The notes beneath the pieces are model-generated. The model did not search any database, had not been told where the DNA came from, and saw only the letters and a list, made by a program, of their open reading frames with translations. A stretch of DNA of 10,664 bases from Planctomycetota bacterium (GTDB lineage Bacteria; Planctomycetota; PLA2; JAEUHO01). The stretch spans positions 1 to 10,664 of the forward strand of contig JAPKHB010000098.1 of the NCBI GenBank assembly GCA_026647295.1, written 5' to 3'. The translations under genes and the position numbers were made by a program. Each line of letters starts with the position of its first letter. Within the stretch, counting starts at the first letter, position 1. Below, piece by piece: positions 1 through 6,794 of this stretch.

Positions 1-2
1 TC

Positions 3-176
3 TTCAACACCCAGGCCGGCGCCATGCTGCGGCGCTTCAAACGGCGCGGGCTGCGGGTGGAACAAAGGCTGCTGGTCCAAGGCATTCGACGCAGCGGTCT
101 GACGCCTTCCGACATTCTCGAGATCGGTTGCGGTGTGGGCGCGCTGCATCTGACCTTGCTGCAAGACGGCGCCGCC
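3..176 (+). pseudogene. SAM-dependent methyltransferase, N-terminal fragment, broken at the 3' side
   Basis: An open frame enters from the window edge and reads through an ATG at 24. It contains a class I methyltransferase motif I, seen as the residues [14 protein letters not shown], which is the glycine-rich loop that binds S-adenosylmethionine. A basic helix (LRRFKRRGLRVEQ) precedes it, as in many small stand-alone class I methyltransferases. The family reading stops just after QDGA: beyond about 176 the frame becomes arginine/proline-rich nonsense, so the acidic loop and the rest of the catalytic domain are missing. Codon use also differs from the rest of the window: 13 of the 51 codons from the ATG to 176 end in A or T, whereas later genes have almost none. 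The substrate cannot be told. The family assignment is firm from motif I; whether this is a true gene remnant or an assembly chimera is open. Confidence 0.6.
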
Positions 177-190
177 GCCGCCCCCCGGCT
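165..190. other. Abrupt junction between two unrelated sequences at a GCC run
   Basis: Methyltransferase coding signal ends and SEC-C-protein coding signal begins within a few bases, at a low-complexity stretch of GCC triplets followed by a C run. Codon bias changes across it, and both genes are incomplete at this point. No inverted repeat, target duplication or transposase is visible. A chimeric assembly join or an illegitimate recombination event fits best. Confidence 0.5.
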
Positions 191-576
191 CACTCCTGCG
201 CGGGCATCCCGAACTGCCCCCACTCCTCCCTGGCCGGCCCGTAGATGCCCGGGACCGGGAGCCCGGCGACCTGGAGGAGGCGGACCTGCGGGTCGGAGCC
301 CTCGAGCACGCGGCGCGCCTGGCCCTGCCGGCCGGGGCGCACGAGGGCGTCCCGGACCTGCTCGCGCTCTTCCTCGAGGACCTGGAGGCGGGCGGGCGGC
401 TGGCCGGCGGGCGGAGCCTGGGCCTCGCGCTGCGCGCCGCGCGCGGGGCCTACCAGGCCGCGAGCGGGGGCCGGGTCGAGCCGATCGTGCGGCCCGCGCC
501 GGCCGTCGGCCGCAACGACCCCTGCCCGTGCGGCAGCGGGCGCAAGTACAAGAAGTGCTGCCTCGGGATCCTGTGA
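181..576 (+). CDS. SEC-C zinc-motif protein, 5'-truncated
   Basis: The frame ends with the motif [17 protein letters not shown], a textbook SEC-C zinc-binding motif (CxCx8CC), first known from the C-terminus of SecA and found on many accessory proteins, where it binds zinc and often mediates protein contacts. The roughly 90 residues before it are acidic and helical (for example [19 protein letters not shown] and [12 protein letters not shown]) with near-complete G/C third positions from about 244 on, so the frame is real. I do not recognise this upstream domain. There is no ATG, GTG or TTG in frame between the upstream stop at 151-153 and codon 487, so the true start has been lost at the junction near 180. 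The radical SAM gene begins 4 bp after the stop, suggesting one operon. Exact function unknown. Confidence 0.65.
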   Translation, partial: PPGSLLRGHPELPPLLPGRPVDARDREPGDLEEADLRVGALEHAARLALPAGAHEGVPDLLALFLEDLEAGGRLAGGRSLGLALRAARGAYQAASGGRVEPIVRPAPAVGRNDPCPCGSGRKYKKCCLGIL

Positions 577-580
577 CGCG

Positions 581-1453
581 GTGCGGTACGAAGGCGACAT
601 CTATCGTCCGCCCAGCGAGGCCCGCTCCTACATCGTGCAGGCCACGATCGGCTGCTCGTGGAACCACTGCACCTACTGCGACATGTACCGCGCCAAGCGT
701 TACCGCGTGCGTCCGATCGAGGAGCAGCTCGAGGACGTGCGCGAGGCGGGGCGGCGCTTCGGGGGGCTCGTCGACAAGGTGTTCGTGGCCGACGGAGACG
801 CCTTGGCGATGGACCTCGAGACCTGGGAGGCGCTGCTCGCGGCGCTCGCCGCCGCCTTCCCCCGCCTGCGGCGCGTGAGCGCCTACGCGACCGCGCGCAA
901 CCTGCTGGAGAAGACGCCCGCCGAACTCGAGCGGCTGCGGGCGCGGGGGCTCACGCTGCTGTACATCGGACCCGAGTCCGGCGACGACGCGACGCTCAAG
1001 CGCATCGCCAAGGGCGCCAGCTTCGAGGAGCACGCCGAGGCCGCCCGCCGGGCCCACGCCGCCGGGCTGCGGCTCTCGGCGATCTTCCTCCTGGGGGCCG
1101 GCGGCCGGGAGCGCAGCCGCGAGCACGCCCTGGGATCCGCGCGGCTCGCCGCGGCCATGGACCCGCGCTTCGTCTCGCTCCTCACCCTGACGGTGATTCC
1201 CGGGACGCCGCTCGCCCGGCTCGCCGACCGCGGCGGCTTCACCCTGCCCGACGTGCGCGGCCTCCTGGAGGAGGCGCGCCTCTTCGTCGCCCACGCCGCG
1301 CCCACCGACGCGATCTTCCGCAGCAACCACGCCAGCAACTGGCTCGCCCTGGAGGGCCGCCTGCCACGCGACCGGGAACGCCTCCTGGCCCAGATCGACG
1401 CGGCCCTGGCCGGGGAGGCCCGCCTGCGACCCGCGCACCTGCGCGGGCTGTAG
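581..1453 (+). CDS. Radical SAM protein (CX4CX2C subgroup)
   Basis: Predicted 290-residue soluble enzyme that would use a [4Fe-4S] cluster to cleave S-adenosylmethionine to a 5'-deoxyadenosyl radical. The cluster motif is at residues 25-33 (GCSWNHCTYC): cysteines 25, 30 and 33 are spaced CX4CX2C instead of the classic CX3CX2C. A subgroup of radical SAM proteins with GCSxNxCxFCxMY-type motifs has this spacing, so it is a family trait and not damage. Further barrel landmarks are LLYIGPESGDDATLKRI (about 130-147) and a later IPGTPL segment, as in the HemN/Elp3-like superfamily. I chose the GTG at 581 because homologous-looking sequence (RYEGDIYRPPSEA) begins there and no in-frame ATG fits; earlier starts would overlap the SEC-C gene. 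Only a weak purine-rich site precedes it, consistent with translational coupling. No extra SPASM or B12 domain is seen. Substrate unknown. Confidence 0.85.
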   Translation: MRYEGDIYRPPSEARSYIVQATIGCSWNHCTYCDMYRAKRYRVRPIEEQLEDVREAGRRFGGLVDKVFVADGDALAMDLETWEALLAALAAAFPRLRRVSAYATARNLLEKTPAELERLRARGLTLLYIGPESGDDATLKRIAKGASFEEHAEAARRAHAAGLRLSAIFLLGAGGRERSREHALGSARLAAAMDPRFVSLLTLTVIPGTPLARLADRGGFTLPDVRGLLEEARLFVAHAAPTDAIFRSNHASNWLALEGRLPRDRERLLAQIDAALAGEARLRPAHLRGL

Positions 1454-1777
1454 CCCGACCGCATCCGTTCAGCCCATGCGAGTTGCGCACTGGGCGGGCA
1501 GCGCTCCGATCCGGCGGGCCGCACCTCCGTACCTCCTGCCCGTGCGCGCCTACGCCCGATGGTAGGCGTTCAGGGGTTGGAGGTTGGGACGTACGGCGCA
1601 CCGGGAGGGGGCGCGGATGGCGCACGAAGGTCGCCGGATCCCGCAGTCGGAGAGGGCCCTCCCGCGTCGGACACGCCGCGCGAGGTCGCAGGGGCGGAAC
1701 GGGTACGCCCGACCCCCGGGCGAACCGGCGCGCGCGCTGGTAGGCTGCCGGCGGTCGAGCACACCCGGAGGGTCATC
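1454..1777. other. 324-bp gap without a recognisable gene
   Basis: No frame here shows coding bias with a start and plausible protein. A perfect 7-bp inverted repeat (CGCCTAC at 1547-1553, GTAGGCG at 1562-1568, 8-nt loop) is preceded by a longer imperfect one (CGGGCAG at 1495-1501 pairing with CTGCCCG at 1536-1542). A 14-base direct repeat, AGGTCGCAGGGGCG, occurs near 1683 and again inside the next gene near 1794. None has a T tract. The gap probably holds the end of the upstream transcript and the promoter for the next gene. Confidence 0.4.
1741..1746 (+). promoter_or_regulatory. Candidate -10 element (TAGGCT)
   Basis: TAGGCT is one of very few A/T-containing TANNNT hexamers in the gap and lies 31 bases before the ATG at 1778, giving a leader of about 25 nt. 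No convincing -35 is visible 17 bp upstream. The placement matches other genes in the window. Confidence 0.3.
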
Positions 1778-2545
1778 ATGGGCACGTTCCTCAAGGTCGC
1801 AGGGGCGCTCGCGCTCGTCGTCGGCGCGGGCATCGTCGCGTTGCTGTTCTGGAGCCACGGCGCGGGCGAGGACGCCCAGCGCGGCTTCTACGAGGCCGTC
1901 GGCAGCGGCGATCCCGACCGGCTGCTCGCGCGCTTCGACCCGGAGATGCTGGAACTCGTCGAGCCCGGTCCGCTCAAGGTCTGGATGGACGCCGTCGCGA
2001 CGCACCTGGGCGCCTTCAAGGAGTTGAGCGGCTCGAACTTCTCCACCTCCAAGGAGACCCAGAACGGCCGCTCGGTGGTGAAGAGCGAAGGCAAGGTGAT
2101 CTTCGAAAAGGGCGAAGGGCAGTCCCTGCTGACGCTGCTTGACGACAAGGTCGTGCGCTTCGAGCTGCGCTCCGACAAGCTGCCCGACCCATGGATGGAC
2201 CACGCGCCCGAGGCCGCGCCGTACGTCGAGCGGGCCGTGGCCTTCGCCGGCCACCTGCTCGCCGGCCGGATCGCCGAGGCCCAGGCCCTCATGTTCGAGG
2301 CCCTGCGGGCCCAGGTACCGGACGAGGAACTGGCGCAGGGGATGGCGGAGTTGCGGGCGGGGCTCGGGGCGGATCCGCGCATCACGGCGGGCGAGCCGGC
2401 GTTCACGGGCGGAAAGACCCCGACGCTGCGGATCCCGATCGAGGTGCACGGCGAGGGCCGCCGCGCCGAAGGCCACGTGACCTTCCAGTTCACGCCCTGG
2501 AAGGGCCTGTTGACGGCGTACCGCCTGCGGCCGGCCGCGAACTGA
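1778..2545 (+). CDS. Membrane-anchored protein with two tandem NTF2-like/DUF3887-like repeats
   Basis: 255 residues. A single hydrophobic helix at about 5-25 with a lysine before it should anchor the protein in the inner membrane, with the rest exported. Two similar helical-plus-sheet units follow. The first starts at residue 33 (AQRGFYEAVGSGDPDRLLARFDPEM) and the second at about 150 (ERAVAFAGHLLAGRIAEAQALMF). Each has the pattern 'short helix, small-residue turn, helix, then beta strands' typical of NTF2-like proteins such as the DUF3887 group, which often bind small ligands or partner proteins. That family link is by pattern only. The ATG at 1778 is supported by GGAGGG about 6 bases upstream and by the anchor helix following directly. 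It is convergent with doxX, the two stops lying about 50 bp apart. No catalytic residues are recognisable; the role is unknown. Confidence 0.75.
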   Translation: MGTFLKVAGALALVVGAGIVALLFWSHGAGEDAQRGFYEAVGSGDPDRLLARFDPEMLELVEPGPLKVWMDAVATHLGAFKELSGSNFSTSKETQNGRSVVKSEGKVIFEKGEGQSLLTLLDDKVVRFELRSDKLPDPWMDHAPEAAPYVERAVAFAGHLLAGRIAEAQALMFEALRAQVPDEELAQGMAELRAGLGADPRITAGEPAFTGGKTPTLRIPIEVHGEGRRAEGHVTFQFTPWKGLLTAYRLRPAAN

Positions 2546-2577
2546 CCCCGCGCCGCCGGGCCCGGGGCCCGGGGCCC

Positions 2578-2598
2578 GGCCGGCGCACGGCGCCGGCT
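2578..2598. terminator. Hairpin between convergent genes
   Basis: A perfect 8-bp stem (GCCGGCGC at 2579-2586 with GCGCCGGC at 2590-2597, loop ACG), extended by one G-T pair. It sits between the stop at 2545 and the doxX stop, which it overlaps. No T tract follows on either strand. It is placed to act as a bidirectional terminator. A GGGCCCCG repeat run (about 2558-2578) precedes it. Confidence 0.5.
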
Positions 2599-2989
2599 AC
2601 GCGCCGCGGGCCGGCAACTTGACCGCGAGCCGTCCGGGCCCGATCAACGCCGAGGCCAGCGCCCCGAACAGGAACAGGGCGGGCAGTTCCACGCCCCAGG
2701 CGCCGGAATACTCATTGAGCGTGAACACGTCGTCGCTGTGCGCGAGGTAGATCGCAAAGGCCATGTTGGCCGCGACGACGAGCCCCGCCACGCGCCCGAA
2801 GAGGCCCAGGACGAGGAACGCCGGGGCCACCACCTCGCCGAGGTAGACCCCGTAGGCGAGGAACTCGGGCAGGTCCTTCGCCGCGAGCAGGGCCTCGATG
2901 CCGGAGACGCCGTCGAACTTCTTGATCCCGTGCAGGAAGAGCATGCCGCCGATCGCCAGGCGCAGGATGAGCTTGCCGAGGTCTTGCAT
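2597..2989 (-). CDS. DoxX family membrane protein
   Basis: 130 residues with four predicted transmembrane helices, at about 7-22, 44-63, 66-84 and 99-116, the size and topology of the DoxX family. Landmarks are the N-terminal LILRLAIGGMLFLHGIKKF, the VYLGEVVAPAFLVLGLFGR region and LPALFLFGALASALIGPGRLAV, all characteristic. DoxX-like proteins are small inner-membrane proteins linked in different bacteria to thiosulfate or quinone oxidation and redox stress; no specific reaction can be assigned from this sequence. The ATG is preceded by GGAG about 10 bases upstream. It lies 64 bp downstream of the L-serine dehydratase gene on the same strand and may be partly co-transcribed with it, but it also has its own candidate -10 element. 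Confidence 0.85.
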   Translation of the reverse strand: MQDLGKLILRLAIGGMLFLHGIKKFDGVSGIEALLAAKDLPEFLAYGVYLGEVVAPAFLVLGLFGRVAGLVVAANMAFAIYLAHSDDVFTLNEYSGAWGVELPALFLFGALASALIGPGRLAVKLPARGA

Positions 2990-3031
2990 GGCCGGTTGAC
3001 TCCGTCGGGGGCCCCGTCCCCCCGGGGGGGA

Positions 3032-3037
3032 ATCCTA
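3032..3037 (-). promoter_or_regulatory. Candidate -10 element (TAGGAT) for doxX
   Basis: On the minus strand TAGGAT lies 42 bases upstream of the doxX ATG, just after the dehydratase stop. The predicted transcription start would fall in a palindromic run of six C and seven G (3018-3030). The -35 region (GTGCTG) is poor. Confidence 0.25.
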
Positions 3038-3053
3038 CCATCGGGGGGCCGGT

Positions 3054-4424
<1,371 letters not shown>

Positions 4425-4458
4425 GGATCTCCGCCGCGGTTCGGGTGCCGGGCCCGGG

Positions 4459-4464
4459 AGTCTA
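4459..4464 (-). promoter_or_regulatory. Candidate -10 element (TAGACT) for the serine dehydratase gene
   Basis: Read on the minus strand this is TAGACT followed by CCCGGG, 34 bases before the ATG. The same layout, CTAGNNTCCCGGG, recurs upstream of the membrane protein gene that starts at 6627. No clear -35. Confidence 0.3.
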
Positions 4465-4556
4465 GCCCGCGCCCGGCGCCCCGGCCCCCGCCCGGCCCGC
4501 GGCGGGCGGCGGGGGTCGGCCGCCACCTGGGGCTGGGCAGAGGCGGACCGGCGGGT

Positions 4557-4579
4557 CCACCCCGGTGCGTACGGGGTGG
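4557..4579. other. Inverted repeat in a divergent intergenic region
   Basis: Perfect 8-bp arms, CCACCCCG at 4557-4564 and CGGGGTGG at 4572-4579, with a 7-nt spacer. It lies between the divergent starts at 4424 and 4667 and just upstream of a TATCCT hexamer (4596-4601) that could be a -10 element for the plus-strand lipoprotein gene. It could be an operator for a dimeric regulator or an RNA hairpin. The rest of the 242-bp divergent region shows nothing else. Confidence 0.3.
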
Positions 4580-4666
4580 CCGAAGCGGCCCGGCGTATCC
4601 TGCCGACGCTCCCCCCGTCGCCCCCCGGGGCAAAGGTCAGGCGCGGGAGCCCCGAGGAGACTCCCG

Positions 4667-5170
4667 ATGCGTACCTTCATGGCACTGGCCCTGGTGGCGT
4701 CCTTCCTGGCAGCCGGTTGCGGCAGCAAGGGATCCGGCGACAGCCCCGTCGGGGCGTGGACCCTCGACCTGGATCAGATGGTCGAAGCCGGCATCCCCGT
4801 CGCCCAAGCCGAGATGCGCAAGCAGATGGAAGGCATGGACGCCGAGCAGGCCAAGATGATGGAGGCGATGATGCCCGCCGCCGACAAGCTCGCCGAGATG
4901 ATGCGGGCGCAGTTCAAGGATGTGAAGATCGAGATCGTCTTCGCGGCAGACGGCACGTTCACGGCCAGTACGAAGGGGATGGGCAAGGACGAGGCCAGCA
5001 CCGGCACCTGGACCCAGAGCGGTCCGAAGGTCACGGCGACGCTCAAGACCAAGAACGGCGCACCGGCGGAGGGCGAAGACGCGGAACCGCGCGAACTCAC
5101 CATGAAGGACGGCAAACTCTCCATGCAGCCCGCCCCCGAGGCGCCGGTCTTCTACTTCACGCGCAAGTAG
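4667..5170 (+). CDS. Small lipoprotein, lipocalin-like beta domain
   Basis: 167 residues. The N-terminus [18 protein letters not shown] is a lipoprotein signal with the invariant cysteine at position 18, so the mature protein should be lipid-anchored in the envelope. After the anchor, the [10 protein letters not shown] segment is followed by an unusually methionine- and charge-rich helical stretch (about 40-85, containing [26 protein letters not shown]) that may form an amphipathic helix or coiled coil. A beta-rich part follows ([40 protein letters not shown]), resembling the strands of lipocalin-like 'GTWxLD ... DGTFT ... GTW' proteins. The ATG at 4667 is chosen for the signal peptide and for GAGGA about 9 bases upstream. 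It converges on the hydrolase gene with only 10 bp between stops. Ligand unknown; the many methionines might hint at metal handling but nothing proves it. Confidence 0.8.
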   Translation: MRTFMALALVASFLAAGCGSKGSGDSPVGAWTLDLDQMVEAGIPVAQAEMRKQMEGMDAEQAKMMEAMMPAADKLAEMMRAQFKDVKIEIVFAADGTFTASTKGMGKDEASTGTWTQSGPKVTATLKTKNGAPAEGEDAEPRELTMKDGKLSMQPAPEAPVFYFTRK

Positions 5171-5180
5171 CCGCAGCCGG

Positions 5181-6044
5181 TCAGCCCCCCAGACGCTCGG
5201 CGAGCAGGGCGCGCATGTGCTCCCAGGAACGGCGGTCCGCGGCGGGGTGGTAGCCCACGGCGTCGAAGCCGCGCGTGTCGGCCTCGGGGCTGGTGAAGCT
5301 GTGGCGCGCGCCGGCGTACTCCACGAAGGTGAAGTCCACGGAGGTCGCCCGGAGCCCGTCGCGCAGTTCCTGGATCGCCTCGGGCGTGACCAGCGGGTCC
5401 GCCGCGCCGTGGCACACCAGGACCGCGGCCTTCACGCCGGCGGCCTCCTCGGGGGCGGGCGGCCGGGGGTTGCCGTGGAAGCAGACCACGGCCCGCAGGT
5501 CGGCGCCCGACCAGGCCCACTCCAACACGAGCGTGCCGCCGAAGCAGAAGCCGATCGCCGCCGCGCGATCGGCGGCGAGTTCCAGGCCGTCGGCCCGGGC
5601 GGCCTCGATCAACGCCCGGCGGCCGGCCTCCAGGCGCCTCACCCCGAGGCCCTTCAGGTCGGCGTAGATCTCGCCGGACCAGGCCTTGGCGCTCTCGAAT
5701 TCGTCGGTGAGGCGCCCCTTGCCATACATGTCCACGCAGAACGCGGCGTAGCCCAGGTCGGCCAGGCGCCGCGCACGCTCCTTGGCGTGCCCCCCGAGCC
5801 CCCACCACTCGTGCACCACGAAGACCACGGGGAGCGGGCCCGCGCGCGCGGCGTCGTAGGCGAGGTGGCCCTCCAGGGCGGTGTCGCCGTCGGCGTAGGC
5901 CACAGGGCGCTCGACCCGGCGGGGGCCGGCATCGGCGGGGGGTGCGGCGGCGGATCCCGCCGGGGTTCCCCCGTCACCTTCGCCGCAGGCTGCGAGGCCG
6001 AGGGCGGCGGCGAGGAGGAGGCCGAGCACGCGGAACCTGGGCAT
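5181..6044 (-). CDS. Dienelactone hydrolase-family alpha/beta hydrolase, lipoprotein form
   Basis: 287 residues. Residues 1-20 (MPRFRVLGLLLAAALGLAAC) are a lipoprotein signal ending in a lipobox cysteine; a Gly/Ala/Pro linker to about 45 follows, then the hydrolase fold. Family landmarks: PVVFVVHEWWGL (Glu79), CVDMYGKG, the nucleophile elbow GFCFGG with Cys167 in place of serine, HGAADPLV with Asp216, and GARHSF with His248. These give the Cys-Asp-His triad of dienelactone hydrolases, which open lactone or ester rings such as carboxymethylenebutenolide. Most characterised members are cytosolic; here an exported, membrane-tethered enzyme is predicted, so the substrate is probably different and unknown. 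The start at 6044 is supported by the signal peptide and by GGAG 8 bases upstream; an overlapping ATG five bases earlier is out of frame. Confidence 0.9.
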   Translation of the reverse strand: MPRFRVLGLLLAAALGLAACGEGDGGTPAGSAAAPPADAGPRRVERPVAYADGDTALEGHLAYDAARAGPLPVVFVVHEWWGLGGHAKERARRLADLGYAAFCVDMYGKGRLTDEFESAKAWSGEIYADLKGLGVRRLEAGRRALIEAARADGLELAADRAAAIGFCFGGTLVLEWAWSGADLRAVVCFHGNPRPPAPEEAAGVKAAVLVCHGAADPLVTPEAIQELRDGLRATSVDFTFVEYAGARHSFTSPEADTRGFDAVGYHPAADRRSWEHMRALLAERLGG

Positions 6045-6078
6045 GGCATGGACTCCCGGCGCAGGGGGGTGGGGAGCC

Positions 6079-6084
6079 ACTGTA
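6079..6084 (-). promoter_or_regulatory. Candidate -10 element (TACAGT) for the hydrolase gene
   Basis: On the minus strand TACAGT lies 34 bases before the ATG at 6044, in an otherwise nearly pure G/C region. No clear -35. The spacing matches the candidate element of the serine dehydratase gene. Confidence 0.25.
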
Positions 6085-6138
6085 CCCAGCCCGCTCCGGG
6101 CGCCGGCCCTCCCACCGCGCGCCCGCGCGCGCGGCGCT

Positions 6139-6180
6139 CCGGCCGGCGGGAGGCGGTCCGCCCTACGGCGCGCCGGCCGG
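6139..6180 (-). terminator. Hairpin at the 3' end of the membrane protein gene
   Basis: Perfect 10-bp arms (CCGGCCGGCG at 6139-6148, CGCCGGCCGG at 6171-6180) with a 22-nt loop. The hairpin overlaps the stop codon at 6163-6165 of the minus-strand gene. No T tract follows. Candidate terminator or 3'-protecting structure. Confidence 0.3.
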
Positions 6181-6627
6181 GTCCGAGGCCCGGCCCCCGG
6201 CGCGCGCCGCGAGCAGGCTGGCGACCGCGGCACCGGCCGTCACCAGCAGGGTGAGGAACAACCCGAAGCCGCGACCGGCCGGACCGAAGTCACGCAGGAG
6301 GTCGGTCAGCGTGAGTACGGCGGCGAGCCCATAGAGACCCGCCCCCGCCAGGAGCAGTTGCCCGGGCTTGAGCGGGACGGCGTTCGTGATCCCGCGCCAC
6401 ACCAGAAGCGCCGCCACGCCGCCGAGCAACGAAAGGATCAGGATCCACTCGCCCTTGAACTCGCCGTCGAAGCCGTTGGCCGTGGTGTCGGGAGCGCTCC
6501 GACCGACAGCGGCCGCGAGATCGCGAAGTTCCTTGGGCAGTTCGAAGGTCAACCAGGGCAACACGCAGCCGAGCAGGACGAGGGGCGCCGCCAGCGTCGC
6601 CACCTGCGCAAGTTGAGACCGGGACAT
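6163..6627 (-). CDS. Four-helix integral membrane protein of unknown function
   Basis: 154 residues with four hydrophobic segments at about 8-26, 60-77, 89-108 and 118-140. The first helix ends in CVLPWLTFEL, and an outside loop of about 35 residues (PKELRDLAAA to GEFKGE) leads to GEWILILSLLGG. This order, a PW motif after helix 1, a loop, then a GxW-initiated helix 2, is common in small uncharacterised bacterial membrane proteins; I know of no assigned function. Start at 6627: GGAGGG lies 7 bases upstream and a candidate -10 element 52 bases upstream. It is divergent from the tetR-ric operon, but the palindromic operator is about 135 bp from its start, too far for a simple shared operator. 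It is followed on the same strand by the hydrolase gene after a 118-bp gap that holds nothing else recognisable. Confidence 0.75.
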   Translation of the reverse strand: MSRSQLAQVATLAAPLVLLGCVLPWLTFELPKELRDLAAAVGRSAPDTTANGFDGEFKGEWILILSLLGGVAALLVWRGITNAVPLKPGQLLLAGAGLYGLAAVLTLTDLLRDFGPAGRGFGLFLTLLVTAGAAVASLLAARAGGRASDPAGAP

Positions 6628-6678
6628 GGCCGAACCCTCCGGCCGGGAGGCCGCAAGCGGCGGTCGCCCGGTCCCGGG

Positions 6679-6684
6679 ATGCTA
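6679..6684 (-). promoter_or_regulatory. Candidate -10 element (TAGCAT) for the membrane protein gene
   Basis: Reads CTAGCATCCCGGG on the minus strand, closely like CTAGACTCCCGGG upstream of the serine dehydratase gene. It is 52 bases before the start codon. The -35 position is not conserved. Confidence 0.3.
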
Positions 6685-6759
6685 GCCGGCCTCCCCCGCT
6701 TGCGTTTCGGAGCCCCCGGGAAGATCGCGTGAAGTTCCGCACCCCCTCCCCCGTCCGAT

Positions 6760-6788
6760 TTGGCAAGTAAGCACTTACTTGCTATCCT
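6760..6788 (+). promoter_or_regulatory. Strong sigma70-type promoter of the tetR-ric operon
   Basis: TTGGCA at 6760-6765 (5 of 6 to the -35 consensus), exactly 17 bp of spacer, then TATCCT at 6783-6788 (4 of 6 to the -10 consensus, with the key first, second and last bases). Six bases separate the -10 from the G of the GTG start codon at 6795, so transcription should start at or next to the start codon. It is the best promoter in the window. Confidence 0.75.
6763..6782. promoter_or_regulatory. Palindromic operator filling the promoter spacer (TetR site)
   Basis: Perfect inverted repeat: GCAAGTAAG at 6763-6771 and CTTACTTGC at 6774-6782, separated by CA. Length and two-fold symmetry fit a TetR-family dimer site. 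It overlaps the last three bases of the -35 and ends one base before the -10, so a bound repressor would exclude RNA polymerase. It lies 12 bp before the tetR start, which implies autorepression of the whole operon. Confidence 0.8.
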
Positions 6789-6794
6789 ACCCCC

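Noticed and set aside
190..600. Minus-strand frame opposite the SEC-C gene, G/C at third positions, and a short plus-strand frame ending at 244
   Set aside because: Its third positions coincide with first positions of the plus-strand frame, so the bias is a shadow. The protein is Arg/Pro/Ala-rich with no recognisable domain, while the plus frame carries a SEC-C motif. The short plus frame ending at the TAG 242-244 is too short to judge.
1444..1457. Inverted repeat over the radical SAM stop codon (CGGGCT/AGCCCG)
   Set aside because: The loop is only two bases and there is no T tract, so a stable terminator is doubtful.
1508..1640. Long-range 9-bp inverted repeat (GATCCGGCG at 1508-1516, CGCCGGATC at 1632-1640) as an element end
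   Set aside because: Too short, far apart, with no transposase or target duplication; chance is likely in this composition.
6763..6782. The palindrome as a recombination or attachment site
   Set aside because: Its exact placement between -35 and -10 next to a tetR start is fully explained by an operator, and no integrase or second copy is present.
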